DNA from: Afipia massiliensis
GTDB lineage: Bacteria; Pseudomonadota; Alphaproteobacteria; Rhizobiales; Xanthobacteraceae
Length of the DNA: 64,000 bases
Assembly (NCBI RefSeq): GCF_014203115.1
Contig: NZ_JACHIJ010000005.1
Location: 434,001-498,000 of the forward strand
Direction of reading: 5' to 3'
The notes under the pieces were generated by a model. It worked only from the letters and a program-made list of their open reading frames with translations, searched no databases and was not told the DNA's origin. How positions within the stretch are numbered: position 1 is the stretch's first letter; each line of letters begins with the position of its first letter. Positions 52,452 to 61,510 of this stretch are shown here, piece after piece. The position numbers and the translations under genes were made by a program.

Positions 52452-53240
52452 GTGAAGGCAGTGTTGCTGTGGATCCTCTCAGACCTCCACATCGAGTTGA
52501 CCCGCGGCTGGGACCTGCCGCCGCCACGCGAGCGTCCCCGCTTCGATATCATGGTCGTCGCAGGCGATCTGATTCCGAGAATGGAGCGAGGCGTGCGCTG
52601 GCTGCTCGAGCGAGTAGCCGATCAACAGGTAATCTATGTCGCAGGAAACCACGAGTTTTATGGGGCGGACATCGATCGAACCGTCGAAAAGGCTCGCCAA
52701 ACCGCGGCTGGCACCAACGTCCGAATCCTTCAGAATGAAAGCGCAATGATCGACAACGTTTTCTTTCTAGGCGCAACGCTTTGGACGGATTTCGAGTTGT
52801 TCGGCAATCGTGACTACGCGATGAACTCCGCGGCCAGCGTCATGAACGACTATCGCAAAATCAGGAAGAACTCCTACAGAGAGCGCCTCCGTCCGACCGA
52901 TACCCTCAGCCGGCATTTTGACTCCCGCGAATTCATCGCGCGCTCTGTCCGCGAAATAGATGCGCGACGCAAGGTCGTGGTCTCGCACCATGGTTGCGTC
53001 CGTGAAGCCATCCGGACGGGCATGGAACACGATATAATATCTGCCGCTTACGTGAGCGACTGCTCCGAACTCCTGCACGGGGTAGATCTCTGGATCTATG
53101 GCCACACCCACGAGCGCCGCGAGTTCACGATCGGCGGCACGCGCATCGTTAGCAATGCGAAGGGATACGGTCCTTGGTTGCCGAGTCAGCGCAGTTGGGA
53201 CAACCCACTCTTTGATCCAAATTTGGTTGTCGAAATCTGA
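52452..53240 (+). CDS. island operon gene 4: metallophosphoesterase
   Basis: Calcineurin-like phosphoesterase of 262 residues. All metal motifs are intact: SDLHIE, VVAGDLI, YVAGNHEFYG, VVSHHG and YGHTHE. GTG start with AAGGA seven bases upstream, 20 bases after gene 3. Members of this fold cleave phosphodiesters, nucleotides or serve as phosphatases; the length and GNHEFYG version fit the general cytoplasmic branch and not the Mre11 nuclease. Substrate unknown. Confidence 0.85.
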   Translation: MKAVLLWILSDLHIELTRGWDLPPPRERPRFDIMVVAGDLIPRMERGVRWLLERVADQQVIYVAGNHEFYGADIDRTVEKARQTAAGTNVRILQNESAMIDNVFFLGATLWTDFELFGNRDYAMNSAASVMNDYRKIRKNSYRERLRPTDTLSRHFDSREFIARSVREIDARRKVVVSHHGCVREAIRTGMEHDIISAAYVSDCSELLHGVDLWIYGHTHERREFTIGGTRIVSNAKGYGPWLPSQRSWDNPLFDPNLVVEI

Positions 53241-53256
53241 TGGTGGAGTGCGAGGC

Positions 53257-55341
53257 ATGGACTCGCAGAAGTTTCCGACCGATCTCCTCGCGAGGGCTTA
53301 CCTCGACATGTTAGCCACGGAAGCTGGAACAAACAGCAGTCCGCTCTTACGCAGCGGCAATCCCGACGATCCGATCGAGAGATTAATTGATGATTTGTCG
53401 AGGCCCCCAGAGTCCGCAGGTCGGACATCGATACGAGCCGACCTTGCAGCTGCTGCAGTCTTGGTCGCCCGCGCGATTGAGTCAGTAAACGGACTCACCC
53501 GCGATCTGCGCCGAGGCTGTCCTGTCGTGTCGCTCGCCACCCATAGAGCCGAGGTGGTCTCCCTGGTTAAGCAGGTTCTAGAAGCCTGCGCTTTTGGCTC
53601 TGAAGCAAAAGTGCTCGATGAACGAACCTTCGATCGCGGCTACACGCATCCCGTATTGCTGCTGGCCAGAGACGGCACCTCCAAGGACGCCAAGGCGGAA
53701 CGAGGAAATGACACCGTTGCAAGCGCGCTGCACGCCCGCGCGCCGATCTTCGGCATTGCACCTGATCCGCGTCGTCATCTGGCGCGCGATCTCCTTCGGG
53801 CGGCGGAACACCATCTTTCCCTGAGTCAGCTCGATGCCTCCGCCATCGCGCTGGTGATCGAAGCCGTCACAGGAAGGCCTCCCAGCCTAACAGTGGACGA
53901 GCAGCTCGTCCGAGCCGTCGATATTTCAGACCTCGCGCTGTCGGTTCGATCGGATCGTACGGCAGATGATTGTATCAAGCGGCTCGAAAGGATCGTCTCT
54001 ACAAAATCTTTCTTTGACCATCGTGGTCCAAGCTTAGAGGAGCTTGCCGGCTACGGCGAAGCGCGCGAATGGGGGCTCAATCTTGTTGCCGATCTGCGTG
54101 AGTACCGAGCGGGCCGCCTTGATTGGGAATGTATGGAAAAGGGCTTACTCTTGGCTGGAGCACCTGGCGTAGGTAAGACGCAATTTGCGCGCGCGGTCGC
54201 AAAGTCTTCAAATGTGCCCCTCGTAGCAACGTCTGTCGCCGATTGGAACGCGTCCGCCTATCTTTCGGGTACATTGACCGCGATCAAAGAGTCGTTCTCG
54301 CGGGCACAACAACTCGCGCCCTGTATATTGTTTATCGACGAATTGGACGGAATATCGGATCGGGCAACACTAACCTCCGACTACAGGGAGTATTGGACAC
54401 AGATCGTCAATCTTCTCCTGGAGCAATTAGCTGGCGTCGAAGATCGCCCCGGCGTGGTCGTGATCGGAGCAACAAATCACCCCGACCATATCGATCCCGC
54501 AATACGGCGCGCAGGACGTCTCGATCGAACGATCGAAATCGAGCTACCTGACGCCGAGAACCTGGCGGCGATCTTCCGCTTTCATCTCGGGGAAGACGTC
54601 CTGCCCAAAGTCGATTTGATGCCGGCCGCCCTCGCGGCGTTAGGTAAAACCGGTGCCGATATTGAGGCGTGGGTCCGACGGGCGAAGTCACGTGCCCGCC
54701 GCGCCAAACAAGACCTCGTCTTCGGCGATCTCCTTCACGAGATCCGATCTGGGCGGGAAGGGTTGCCGGAAAGCTTGAGGCGGACCTGTTCCGTCCACGA
54801 AGCCGGGCACCTCATCGTAGGCGTCGCTTTGGCTGTGTTCGAGCCTCAGGCGTTGACGTTACTCGATGATGGCGGCGCCACGCGCGTCGAACTTTCGCGA
54901 GCCAACTCGCAAACTCAGAACGGCATTGAAAACTTCATCACTGCGCTTCTTAGCGGTCGCGCCTCCGAAGAAATCATCCTCGGCTCTTCGCAGGCAACGG
55001 CAGGGGCTGGCATTGGAGAGCAGAGCGATTTTTCGAGAGCCACTGCCGCGGCGATCGACCTGGAACTTCGTTTCGGCTTCGGAGTGATTGGTCTGGCGCG
55101 GTTTTCGGATCGTGCCACCGAGATGTTACTGCAGGACCCCTCCATCGTGAGCCTGATCACGAAACGCTTAGATCGCTGCCATACGCGGGCACGCGAACTC
55201 ATCGCTGCGAATCGGCAGACAGTCGAAGCCGTGGCACGCCTTTTGGAACAGACGGGGTATCTGGATCGAGCCGCCATTGACGAACTCTTGAAAAGGTATC
55301 CGGTGCGAAATGTGGCGACAGATAACGGGGCGCTCAAATGA
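53257..55341 (+). CDS. island operon gene 5: soluble FtsH-like AAA metalloprotease
   Basis: A 694-residue ATP-dependent protease. Walker A GAPGVGKT at about residues 301-308, Walker B FIDELDG with Asp361-Glu362, second region of homology ATNHPDHIDPAIRRAGRLDR, then an M41 peptidase domain with HEAGH at 514-518 and a likely third zinc ligand Asp591 in QSDFSRATAAA. The arginine finger pair R-R-A-G-R is kept. FtsH's two N-terminal membrane helices are missing; residues 1-300 are a unique soluble domain (for example ARSDRTADD-like charged helices). The longer frame from 53098 overlaps gene 4 and is rejected. Confidence 0.87.
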   Translation: MDSQKFPTDLLARAYLDMLATEAGTNSSPLLRSGNPDDPIERLIDDLSRPPESAGRTSIRADLAAAAVLVARAIESVNGLTRDLRRGCPVVSLATHRAEVVSLVKQVLEACAFGSEAKVLDERTFDRGYTHPVLLLARDGTSKDAKAERGNDTVASALHARAPIFGIAPDPRRHLARDLLRAAEHHLSLSQLDASAIALVIEAVTGRPPSLTVDEQLVRAVDISDLALSVRSDRTADDCIKRLERIVSTKSFFDHRGPSLEELAGYGEAREWGLNLVADLREYRAGRLDWECMEKGLLLAGAPGVGKTQFARAVAKSSNVPLVATSVADWNASAYLSGTLTAIKESFSRAQQLAPCILFIDELDGISDRATLTSDYREYWTQIVNLLLEQLAGVEDRPGVVVIGATNHPDHIDPAIRRAGRLDRTIEIELPDAENLAAIFRFHLGEDVLPKVDLMPAALAALGKTGADIEAWVRRAKSRARRAKQDLVFGDLLHEIRSGREGLPESLRRTCSVHEAGHLIVGVALAVFEPQALTLLDDGGATRVELSRANSQTQNGIENFITALLSGRASEEIILGSSQATAGAGIGEQSDFSRATAAAIDLELRFGFGVIGLARFSDRATEMLLQDPSIVSLITKRLDRCHTRARELIAANRQTVEAVARLLEQTGYLDRAAIDELLKRYPVRNVATDNGALK

Positions 55342-55610
55342 TCAAGGTGACGATCGAAATCATCCCTGGCGGCTACGCTGAGGGCCGGCGCACGATCGGG
55401 CTCATGCATATCGCCAATATCTCTGATCTTGCGCGGCGGAGCGATTACCGGGTCGATTTCACGGAAGGAAACAATCCCCTAACCGGTATGAAGTCGTTCA
55501 CCAGAACCGTTTACGTGCGCGATCATGATCGTAACCAGAGCGTCTGGTCGCTAATTGAGAAGGCCATCGCCGCGGGGAAGGATGCGGGGTTCGGCCGCGG
55601 CTCGAGATAG
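55338..55610 (+). CDS. island operon gene 6: small partner overlapping the protease gene
   Basis: A 90-residue protein whose ATG overlaps the protease stop by 4 bases (ATGA), so the two are translationally coupled. It opens with a beta strand, MIKVTIEIIPGGYAEGRRTI, continues GLMHIANISDLARRSDYRVD and ends in a helix SVWSLIEKAIAAGKDAGFG. It has the look of a small alpha-beta adaptor or substrate tag. No family recognised. Confidence 0.7.
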   Translation: MIKVTIEIIPGGYAEGRRTIGLMHIANISDLARRSDYRVDFTEGNNPLTGMKSFTRTVYVRDHDRNQSVWSLIEKAIAAGKDAGFGRGSR

Positions 55611-55752
55611 TGATCCGCCAATGCCGGCGAGGCCAGCAACTAAGTCTGAGCCGACGGCTCGCACCATCTGCCGGTTTCTGAACGCAAAGCGGGCGGCGCC
55701 GTTCGACCCCGTCGGCCCCGACGGCGGGACCCGCAACACGGTCAGCCAGCCA

Positions 55753-57099
55753 CTATCTACGGCGGCCTGTCGAAGGCAATTCTTCGAGATCATCTGTCGC
55801 TATCGTCGGATCATTCAGGTCGTAGCCGAAGCCTTCGTAGACAAAAGCGCTACGGATAAGCTCGCAGTCTCTTTCACTGACGCCAGCCTTGCGAGTTGTC
55901 GGGTACCAAGAGGCGCTGATGGCGTCGATCATGCTGTTGATGATGATCGTCGCTTCCTCTTTTGAGACAAGAAACCGCTCGCACTGGGAAAGCAAATTGG
56001 TGCGATTGGCATATCGGCCCCAATCTCCGAACGTCATCGCTAGATCGCGGCGCTCCATGGCGATCATGGGATTGGGTGTCAGATCGTAAGCTGGCGACAA
56101 TGACCAAGCCGCATCCTTTGCGATGATCGCGTGATTCCGTGGATGATCGTCGGTGTTCGAGATAAGCGCGTTGAAACACACACGACGGAAGAGTTCCGGA
56201 AGATCCTTGCCCTGACTTGCTGTTGCGGCACGCCGTATTTCATCGGCGAGCAATAGATAGGACCATTTCCCACGCTTGTCCGCATCGTTGGGCGAGTCGT
56301 CTGCATCGACTAGGGTCAAGGCGCTCGCCATACGGCTGCGTAAATAACCTCGTTCGGTTTTGTGGCGGTCGAACCGCTTCACCAAAAGCACGTCCCGATC
56401 ACCGACCGTTGTTAATTGGCTTTCTGCGCAAGAAATTCCGCAATCGCGCGCCAGCGTCAACATAGCGTGTTCGACACGCGGATTATTCCAACGGTCGTCG
56501 CGATGCGTAAATTTGGCAAGCCAGAGCGAATTGTCGTCCTCAACGGTTGCTTTTGGGCGGGCGCCGCCCATAGAGGTTCCAGCGTTAAGAAGAGCTTCTG
56601 CCTGCTCTGCATCCGCGCCTGCAGGCTTCGGAGCGTCTGGATCTTTCTCTGCGGCCACGATTTGATCGGCAAGTTCGATCAGTTTTGCCAAGTCGAGCGT
56701 TCGATTAAATTTCCGCACAGGTGCCGGCGGTTCGGCGTTAAGCCCAAATCCCAAAGCGCCGGCGCGGTCATCCGGCGAGTTGAGTAAGTACTGGATTTCC
56801 GTCGGCTCGACGTTACCTAGCCGTTTCTCGATTAATTTCCGTCCCCACGCGTCGGGAGAACTGTCGCGTAGCGCGCCGAAATTGCCGCGTAGTTTCGTCG
56901 TGCGGAAGGCCGGCACCTGAAGCTTGAGTTCGACTGGGTCGAATTCGACTCGGTCATTTCGCGAAAGATAGCTTCGGCCATAAACGAATTGGCCAACCGC
57001 AGTTCCTTGGCGATTTGTGTCCAGTTGGTATTTGCCTGCGGTTACAGGTTCAGTCTGTCCGGGCAATGTAATGTAGACGAAGCATTCTTCAGAAGGCAT
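55753..57099 (-). CDS. hipA: HipA-family serine/threonine kinase toxin
   Basis: Toxin kinase of 448 residues. The N-terminal subdomain (GQFVYGRSYLSR, LRDSSPDAWGRKLIEKR) leads to the P-loop-like GTSMGGARPKA, the catalytic loop NTDDHPRNHAI and the metal-binding SPAYDLTPNP. The family phosphorylates aminoacyl-tRNA synthetases or other translation targets and induces dormancy. GGAGGG lies 7 bases before the ATG at 57099; the longer frame is rejected. It overlaps the antitoxin gene by 11 bases. Confidence 0.9.
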   Translation of the reverse strand: MPSEECFVYITLPGQTEPVTAGKYQLDTNRQGTAVGQFVYGRSYLSRNDRVEFDPVELKLQVPAFRTTKLRGNFGALRDSSPDAWGRKLIEKRLGNVEPTEIQYLLNSPDDRAGALGFGLNAEPPAPVRKFNRTLDLAKLIELADQIVAAEKDPDAPKPAGADAEQAEALLNAGTSMGGARPKATVEDDNSLWLAKFTHRDDRWNNPRVEHAMLTLARDCGISCAESQLTTVGDRDVLLVKRFDRHKTERGYLRSRMASALTLVDADDSPNDADKRGKWSYLLLADEIRRAATASQGKDLPELFRRVCFNALISNTDDHPRNHAIIAKDAAWSLSPAYDLTPNPMIAMERRDLAMTFGDWGRYANRTNLLSQCERFLVSKEEATIIINSMIDAISASWYPTTRKAGVSERDCELIRSAFVYEGFGYDLNDPTIATDDLEELPSTGRRR

Positions 57100-57430
57100 T
57101 GCTGGGCCCTCCTCCGCTTCGCGCGCGCTCGCGCTCGTCGAGACCGCTGAGGGCGAGGCCCTCTTCGTCAGCCTTTGGATCGGCAACGCTTTCGAGAGAC
57201 GAAAGCAGGTTCATAGCCCAAAGCATGCCGACGTAGACGCCAACGCTTGTGCCTAGTTTCCCATTCTCCGCATCGGTCAAGACATGCCTGTCCACGCCGA
57301 GTTTGGCCGCGAGGTCGACAAGGCTCAGGTTGCGCCGAAGTCGTGCGGTACGAAGGTTGTTGCCCAAGGACTTCAGGGCATCTTGGACAGCAAACGGCGG
57401 AGCATTTGTAAGTGCGCTACGAGGTGGCAT
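57089..57430 (-). CDS. hipB: HipB-like XRE antitoxin
   Basis: A 113-residue HTH_3 protein: NNLRTARLRRNLSLVDLAAK, RHVLTDAENGKLGTSVGVYV, then a C-terminal acidic tail that could plug HipA. It is encoded upstream of hipA in the usual order. Three 16-bp direct repeats lie just before its start codon and are its likely operators. The longer C-terminus than E. coli HipB (88 residues) is common in alphaproteobacteria. Confidence 0.87.
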   Translation of the reverse strand: MPPRSALTNAPPFAVQDALKSLGNNLRTARLRRNLSLVDLAAKLGVDRHVLTDAENGKLGTSVGVYVGMLWAMNLLSSLESVADPKADEEGLALSGLDERERARSGGGPSNAF

Positions 57431-57562
57431 GGCGTCTTAAGGCTCCCTTATCTACCTTAAAGGCGTCTTATGGTTCCTGACTTAAGTATCATAAATTTGG
57501 AGAAAGTCAAGGCTTGGTAGCTTAAACTACCACAATCCTAGATATGGGCGTCTTATGGTTCC
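57431..57562. promoter_or_regulatory. three direct repeats GGCGTCTTATGGTTCC before hipBA
   Basis: GGCGTCTTAAGGCTCC at 57431-57446 (two mismatches), and GGCGTCTTATGGTTCC at 57462-57477 and 57547-57562 (identical). Spacings are 31 and 85 bases. The first copy abuts the hipB start codon. Likely HipB-HipA binding sites. The stretch from here to the next small gene at 57826 holds no other gene. Confidence 0.65.
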
Positions 57563-57825
57563 AAAAAACCTCAGCCCGCCCAGCAACACGCAGTCCCCAC
57601 CTGGCATGATGCAACCGCATCGCTCGCCGGGGACGAGGACTTGACGTAGGCGGCTGCAGGCGCCGACATCCTGATCGCGATAGATCCCCGAACATTCGGG
57701 CCCGACACCGCCTCGGAGCAGCCAGCGGTGGCGCCCCTCGCAGGCGATTGATGGTGGTAGGAACGGCGGAAGCTAACTTTTCTACAGCCCAATCGCGCGC
57801 TATCCTGTTCGAACACAGAGCACGA

Positions 57826-57996
57826 ATGACTTACGAAAAGCAGGGTAAACTCAAACTGATTGATGGAGGCGCCGGCGAAGTCAGACCTCCGGCGGCGCAT
57901 CAACCCATGCCGAAATGGCAATGGACAATCCTCTGGATCGGGAGCATCGCGATCTGGCTTTTGCTTTTCTATTACTTCTGGCTGGCTTTGCGATAG
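57826..57996 (+). CDS. 56-residue single-span membrane protein
   Basis: Starts MTYEKQGKLKLIDGGAGEVR, has a proline-rich linker, and a C-terminal membrane helix WTILWIGSIAIWLLLFYYFW. The frame is open upstream to 57748 but those codons look non-coding. The ribosome site is weak. The C-tail-anchored layout is plausible for a small stress or toxin-like protein; no family recognised. Confidence 0.5.
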   Translation: MTYEKQGKLKLIDGGAGEVRPPAAHQPMPKWQWTILWIGSIAIWLLLFYYFWLALR

Positions 57997-58025
57997 TTGG
58001 CCGGTAGCTCGCGATAAAACCTGAC

Positions 58026-58040
58026 ACCTCTGTCAGAGGT
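58026..58040. promoter_or_regulatory. small palindrome ACCTCT-GTC-AGAGGT
   Basis: Perfect 6-bp arms around 3 bases, between the small membrane-protein gene and the Xre-type antitoxin gene, 57 bases before the latter. Could be an operator of that DNA-binding protein or a weak hairpin. Confidence 0.35.
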
Positions 58041-58097
58041 CTATTTCAACAGCGGCACAGCCAGATTTTCCACGACGCGGTCATTTTCTATTTAACT

Positions 58098-58655
58098 ATG
58101 TCTGTCTCTAATAGGAGGCTGGCTTCCATATCGAACGATCAAAGACCACGCCCGTCTGAAGCAGCAAAGGTGCTTCCGCGCCTCGACAAGTCACGTTTTG
58201 CGTCGGCCAACCGACGGCGGCTCAGCGCTCCTGCTTTGCGTACTTTCCTCGCCATTGCGGATCTATGGGGGTTGACTGGAGAGCAACGTCTCCTGATCCT
58301 CGGCTATCCGTCTCGATCCACCTATCACAAGTGGTGCAAGCAGGCCCGAGAGCACGGCGACCTTACTCTCGATGTCGACGTCCTCACACGAATTTCCACA
58401 GTACTCGGGATCCATCGGGGTCTCGGAATTCTGTTCCCAACGGAGCAACTTGGCGTCGAGTGGCTGCGAACCCCGCACAACGCCATCATCTTCGGCAGGC
58501 GACCGCCCATACATCTGGCGACCAGCGGTTCACAGGACGGATTGCTCACGGTGCGGCGCTTTCTCGCCAGCGCCCTTGGCGGTCTCTACATGCAGCCGAA
58601 CACTATTGACGAGGCGTTTATGTCTTACGACGACGCGGAAATCGTCTTTCGGTAA
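58098..58655 (+). CDS. MbcA/ParS/Xre-type antitoxin, no toxin gene beside it
   Basis: A 185-residue protein: a basic N-terminus, an HTH-like segment RTFLAIADLWGLTGEQRLLI and GYPSRSTYHKW, then the MbcA/ParS/Xre toxin-binding domain TRISTVLGIHRGLGILFP and WLRTPHNAIIFGRRPPIHLA. These antitoxins normally precede a RES-domain NAD-degrading toxin gene. The following 387 bases encode no such protein, so it is an orphan, or the toxin was lost. Confidence 0.8.
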   Translation: MSVSNRRLASISNDQRPRPSEAAKVLPRLDKSRFASANRRRLSAPALRTFLAIADLWGLTGEQRLLILGYPSRSTYHKWCKQAREHGDLTLDVDVLTRISTVLGIHRGLGILFPTEQLGVEWLRTPHNAIIFGRRPPIHLATSGSQDGLLTVRRFLASALGGLYMQPNTIDEAFMSYDDAEIVFR

Positions 58656-59042
58656 CGAGCGCTTTTACACACTTGCCACGTCGTCTGCCCCCGTCGCAGC
58701 GGAGACGGCTGCGACTGCAACAGGCAAAAACTGGAGTTGGCAGATCAGCGCCGAGCATAACGTCTGAGCGATCCTGATTCGAACCGCCGATGGGACCGTA
58801 TAGCCTGCTCGCTACGAATCAACACTGGATGAAATATGCTCGCGTTCCAGTTTTCGGCATCGCCCTCACGCGGGGAATGCGAGAGCGGCGGACTGGCGTG
58901 AACGGCAGGCGCGGCATTTGTTCGCGTTGCGATTTGCTCGATGCCATCCCAGCCCGCCCCTATAACTATAGACCAATCCAGAAGGATTGAAGACGCCAGC
59001 GCCAGCGAGTATGGTTCTTGCGGGCAATGGGGAAGTGGGCTG
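58656..59042. other. gap where a RES toxin gene would be expected
   Basis: Short overlapping frames only, none with RES-domain motifs. The protease gene frame extends back to 58941 but its signal peptide starts at 59043. Confidence 0.4.
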
Positions 59043-60212
59043 ATGAAACGCTGGCGCATCGCAGCGATTTTTGGGCTGTGTTTTTTTGGCGGTTGGAACG
59101 ACTTAGCGAACGCCCAATCCAAACTGAATTTCGATGAGAAAATTGCCGCGCTTGACGCGTGGACCGTCGGCTATAACCGCGCGAGTGGCAGTTGTTTGAC
59201 AACTGCCACTTACGGCGATGAAACCACGGTTTGGATAGGTCTGGACGATGATGAAGTTTATCTAGCCCTAACGAACCCCAACTGGCAGTCCATTCAGGAA
59301 GGCAAGCAGTACCGCATTCGTATCGCTTCGCTTGCTGGCACCCGTTGGCAGGGCAATTTTTACGGCATAAGCCGAAGTCAAGAAAAGGGAGTGATTTCGG
59401 GTGGTCTCAAAGAAGAGTTCGTCAAAGAAGTAATCCGAACCCCCGGAATTGCGGTCTATCTCGGATCGACCCTTATAGCGAAACTCAATCTCGATGGATC
59501 GCCGGCCGCATTTGGCGCGATGTTGGACTGTCATTCGAGTCGAAACCCCGGCTCGTCGCAAAAAGCAGGTAGGAGCGTTGGCAAGGTCGTCAGCAGCGGC
59601 ACCGGCTTTATTGTTTCCCAGCAAGGCCACATCCTTACCAACAACCATGTCGTGGAATCCTGTGGCAACTTAGCGATCGAACGAGCTGGACATTCAAGAG
59701 TCCACGGCACAGCACTCGCTAGAGACAAGGCAAACGATCTGGCGGTTCTCAAAACCGGCATCAAACCCGAAAATGTCACCTCCCTAAGAACTAATCTGCG
59801 GGTTGGCGAAAATATCGCAGTATATGGCTTTCCTTTATCTAGCCGGTTGGCAACCACCGGCAACTTCACAGTCGGATACGTCAGCGCCCTCGCCGGGTTA
59901 GGTGACGATAGTTCAAAGTTTCAAATCTCAGCACCAATCCAGCCGGGCAACAGCGGCGGTCCTGTGCTTGACCACTACGGAAACGCGGTTGGCGTGATCG
60001 TTTCTACTGCCACATCTGCGATAATTGCCGACCGCTCAGGCGTCGCTCCTCAGAATATCAACTTCGCAATAAAAGCGAACATCGCAAGGAGCTTTCTTGA
60101 TGCAAACGGCATTCAGGCCGACAGCCCACCCCAAACCGCTAAAATCTATGAATTCGCGGATTTGGCCGAGAGAGCAAAGCTAACCACCGTTAAAATTCTT
60201 TGTGAAAAATAG
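59043..60212 (+). CDS. exported trypsin-like serine protease (S1C, HtrA-like)
   Basis: Periplasmic protease of 389 residues. The signal peptide (RIAAIFGLCFFGGWNDLANAQ) is followed by a unique N-terminal domain of about 140 residues with two Cys, then a chymotrypsin-fold domain: SGTGFIVSQQGHILTNNHVV, catalytic His in NNHVVE, Asp in KANDLAVLK and Ser in QPGNSGGPVLD. No PDZ domain follows, so it is a short DegP relative. A TTG-led small gene follows after 9 bases. Confidence 0.87.
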   Translation: MKRWRIAAIFGLCFFGGWNDLANAQSKLNFDEKIAALDAWTVGYNRASGSCLTTATYGDETTVWIGLDDDEVYLALTNPNWQSIQEGKQYRIRIASLAGTRWQGNFYGISRSQEKGVISGGLKEEFVKEVIRTPGIAVYLGSTLIAKLNLDGSPAAFGAMLDCHSSRNPGSSQKAGRSVGKVVSSGTGFIVSQQGHILTNNHVVESCGNLAIERAGHSRVHGTALARDKANDLAVLKTGIKPENVTSLRTNLRVGENIAVYGFPLSSRLATTGNFTVGYVSALAGLGDDSSKFQISAPIQPGNSGGPVLDHYGNAVGVIVSTATSAIIADRSGVAPQNINFAIKANIARSFLDANGIQADSPPQTAKIYEFADLAERAKLTTVKILCEK

Positions 60213-60221
60213 GAGGTCTTT

Positions 60222-60542
60222 TTGACAGTAAGGAACATCGCTTCGATTTTCGCGATCATTGCGCTATGTGCGATTCTTCCGCAAAATCGGGCTTGGGCCG
60301 GGTCGCGCGATGGAGCCTTCGCCGCAGGTATGATCGGCGCGGCCATCGGCACCGCCATCTTGATGCAGGGCAGCAGGGGCGGTCCAGCTTACTATCACAA
60401 CCAGCGCGGGCACCGTAAACCGGCTCGATCCAGTCGATCTAGATCGGTAGCGCCAAAAGAAGTAAAGGCGTCTAAAGACCCGTTCGCCGGGGCGGCAGCA
60501 CCCGCTGATTACGCAAAACCCGTCAAAGCAAGCGGTCAATAA
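60222..60542 (+). CDS. small exported Gly/Ala-rich protein
   Basis: A 106-residue protein with a TTG start five bases after AGGAGG. Signal peptide (ASIFAIIALCAILPQNRAWA), a small glycine-zipper-like segment AAGMIGAAIGTAILMQ, and a basic Arg/Ser stretch KPARSSRSRS. Coupled by position to the serine protease. Glycine-zipper motifs insert into membranes. Function unknown. Confidence 0.65.
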   Translation: MTVRNIASIFAIIALCAILPQNRAWAGSRDGAFAAGMIGAAIGTAILMQGSRGGPAYYHNQRGHRKPARSSRSRSVAPKEVKASKDPFAGAAAPADYAKPVKASGQ

Positions 60543-61510
60543 CCTACGGCGCATCCCCCGAGAGTCCTGCGTGATCGGCACAGCCGCAGTGCTTCTCCAC
60601 GCTATTCGTCCCGACGTAACCACGCGATCGACAATCTGTGATCAGCGCTTCAGCGCTCCATCGGCGGAATGAAACAGTCCAAGGTGGTTATGGACTTGAC
60701 GTTGTCCCTGCTTTGGACCGTGCGACCTCTTACTCTAACTATTCAAAGTCCGTTCCAAGCGCGCAAGCTGTGACTTCTTTGTCCGGGCGCAAAGACGACT
60801 ACCATGACGAGGCTTATGCATGGCAAGGTCAAGCACGGAAAAATTTGCAATGCGATTGTTCGAGCGGTTACGTCTGAGTTTCGGATTCTTGCCGATCAAA
60901 ACTCAGAGGGATTCAACAGAGACGGGTGATCTGACCGATGTAACCGTTGCGACACCCTATGTTCCCGCCGCGGCTGAGGCCACGTGTTGTGGCCATTGTT
61001 CCGGAAACGCGGCAGGACACATTCCGGAACTGCCCACGCAAACGGCAGGGAAGTTCCGAGGCAAGTTCGAGCCGCGGGATTGAATTTCAAAGCACCGCGA
61101 GCTTGATGCCGCGGTTCGCCAAGAACCGCGGCACACCAGCGATGAATTGCCGCAATTGCTGAAGTCCTCGCTATCGACGAGGCCGCCGGCGCAACCGTGG
61201 CTCCAACGCCGGCACACTCGCCCAACACTATGAGTAACATTGCCCAAATGCGCGGCGATGACGAACTGGGCGAGAGGCCGTGGAGCATTCGTCCGTATTT
61301 TCGTCGGTGATCAACCGGTCAAGACAGATTAAGAAACCGAGAAATGCCGCCCCAGCCGAACGCAGATTCAACAGAAGCACAACTGCAGAGGGCGCGGCGA
61401 TCAACGGCCAACCGCCCGATCGCCCCGTCCGAGACGCGCACTCTCGTGAGAACAAGCGCCGCCCCGGCAAGCAAAGCCACCCGGGGCCGACAATCCGCTC
61501 TGTCCACCGT
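60543..61510. other. long gap without a supportable gene
   Basis: Several short frames overlap on both strands (for example 60850-61083 with CCGHCSG), but none has both a ribosome site and a recognisable body. The composition looks like degraded coding sequence at the border between island and denitrification genes. No repeats noticed. Confidence 0.4.
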
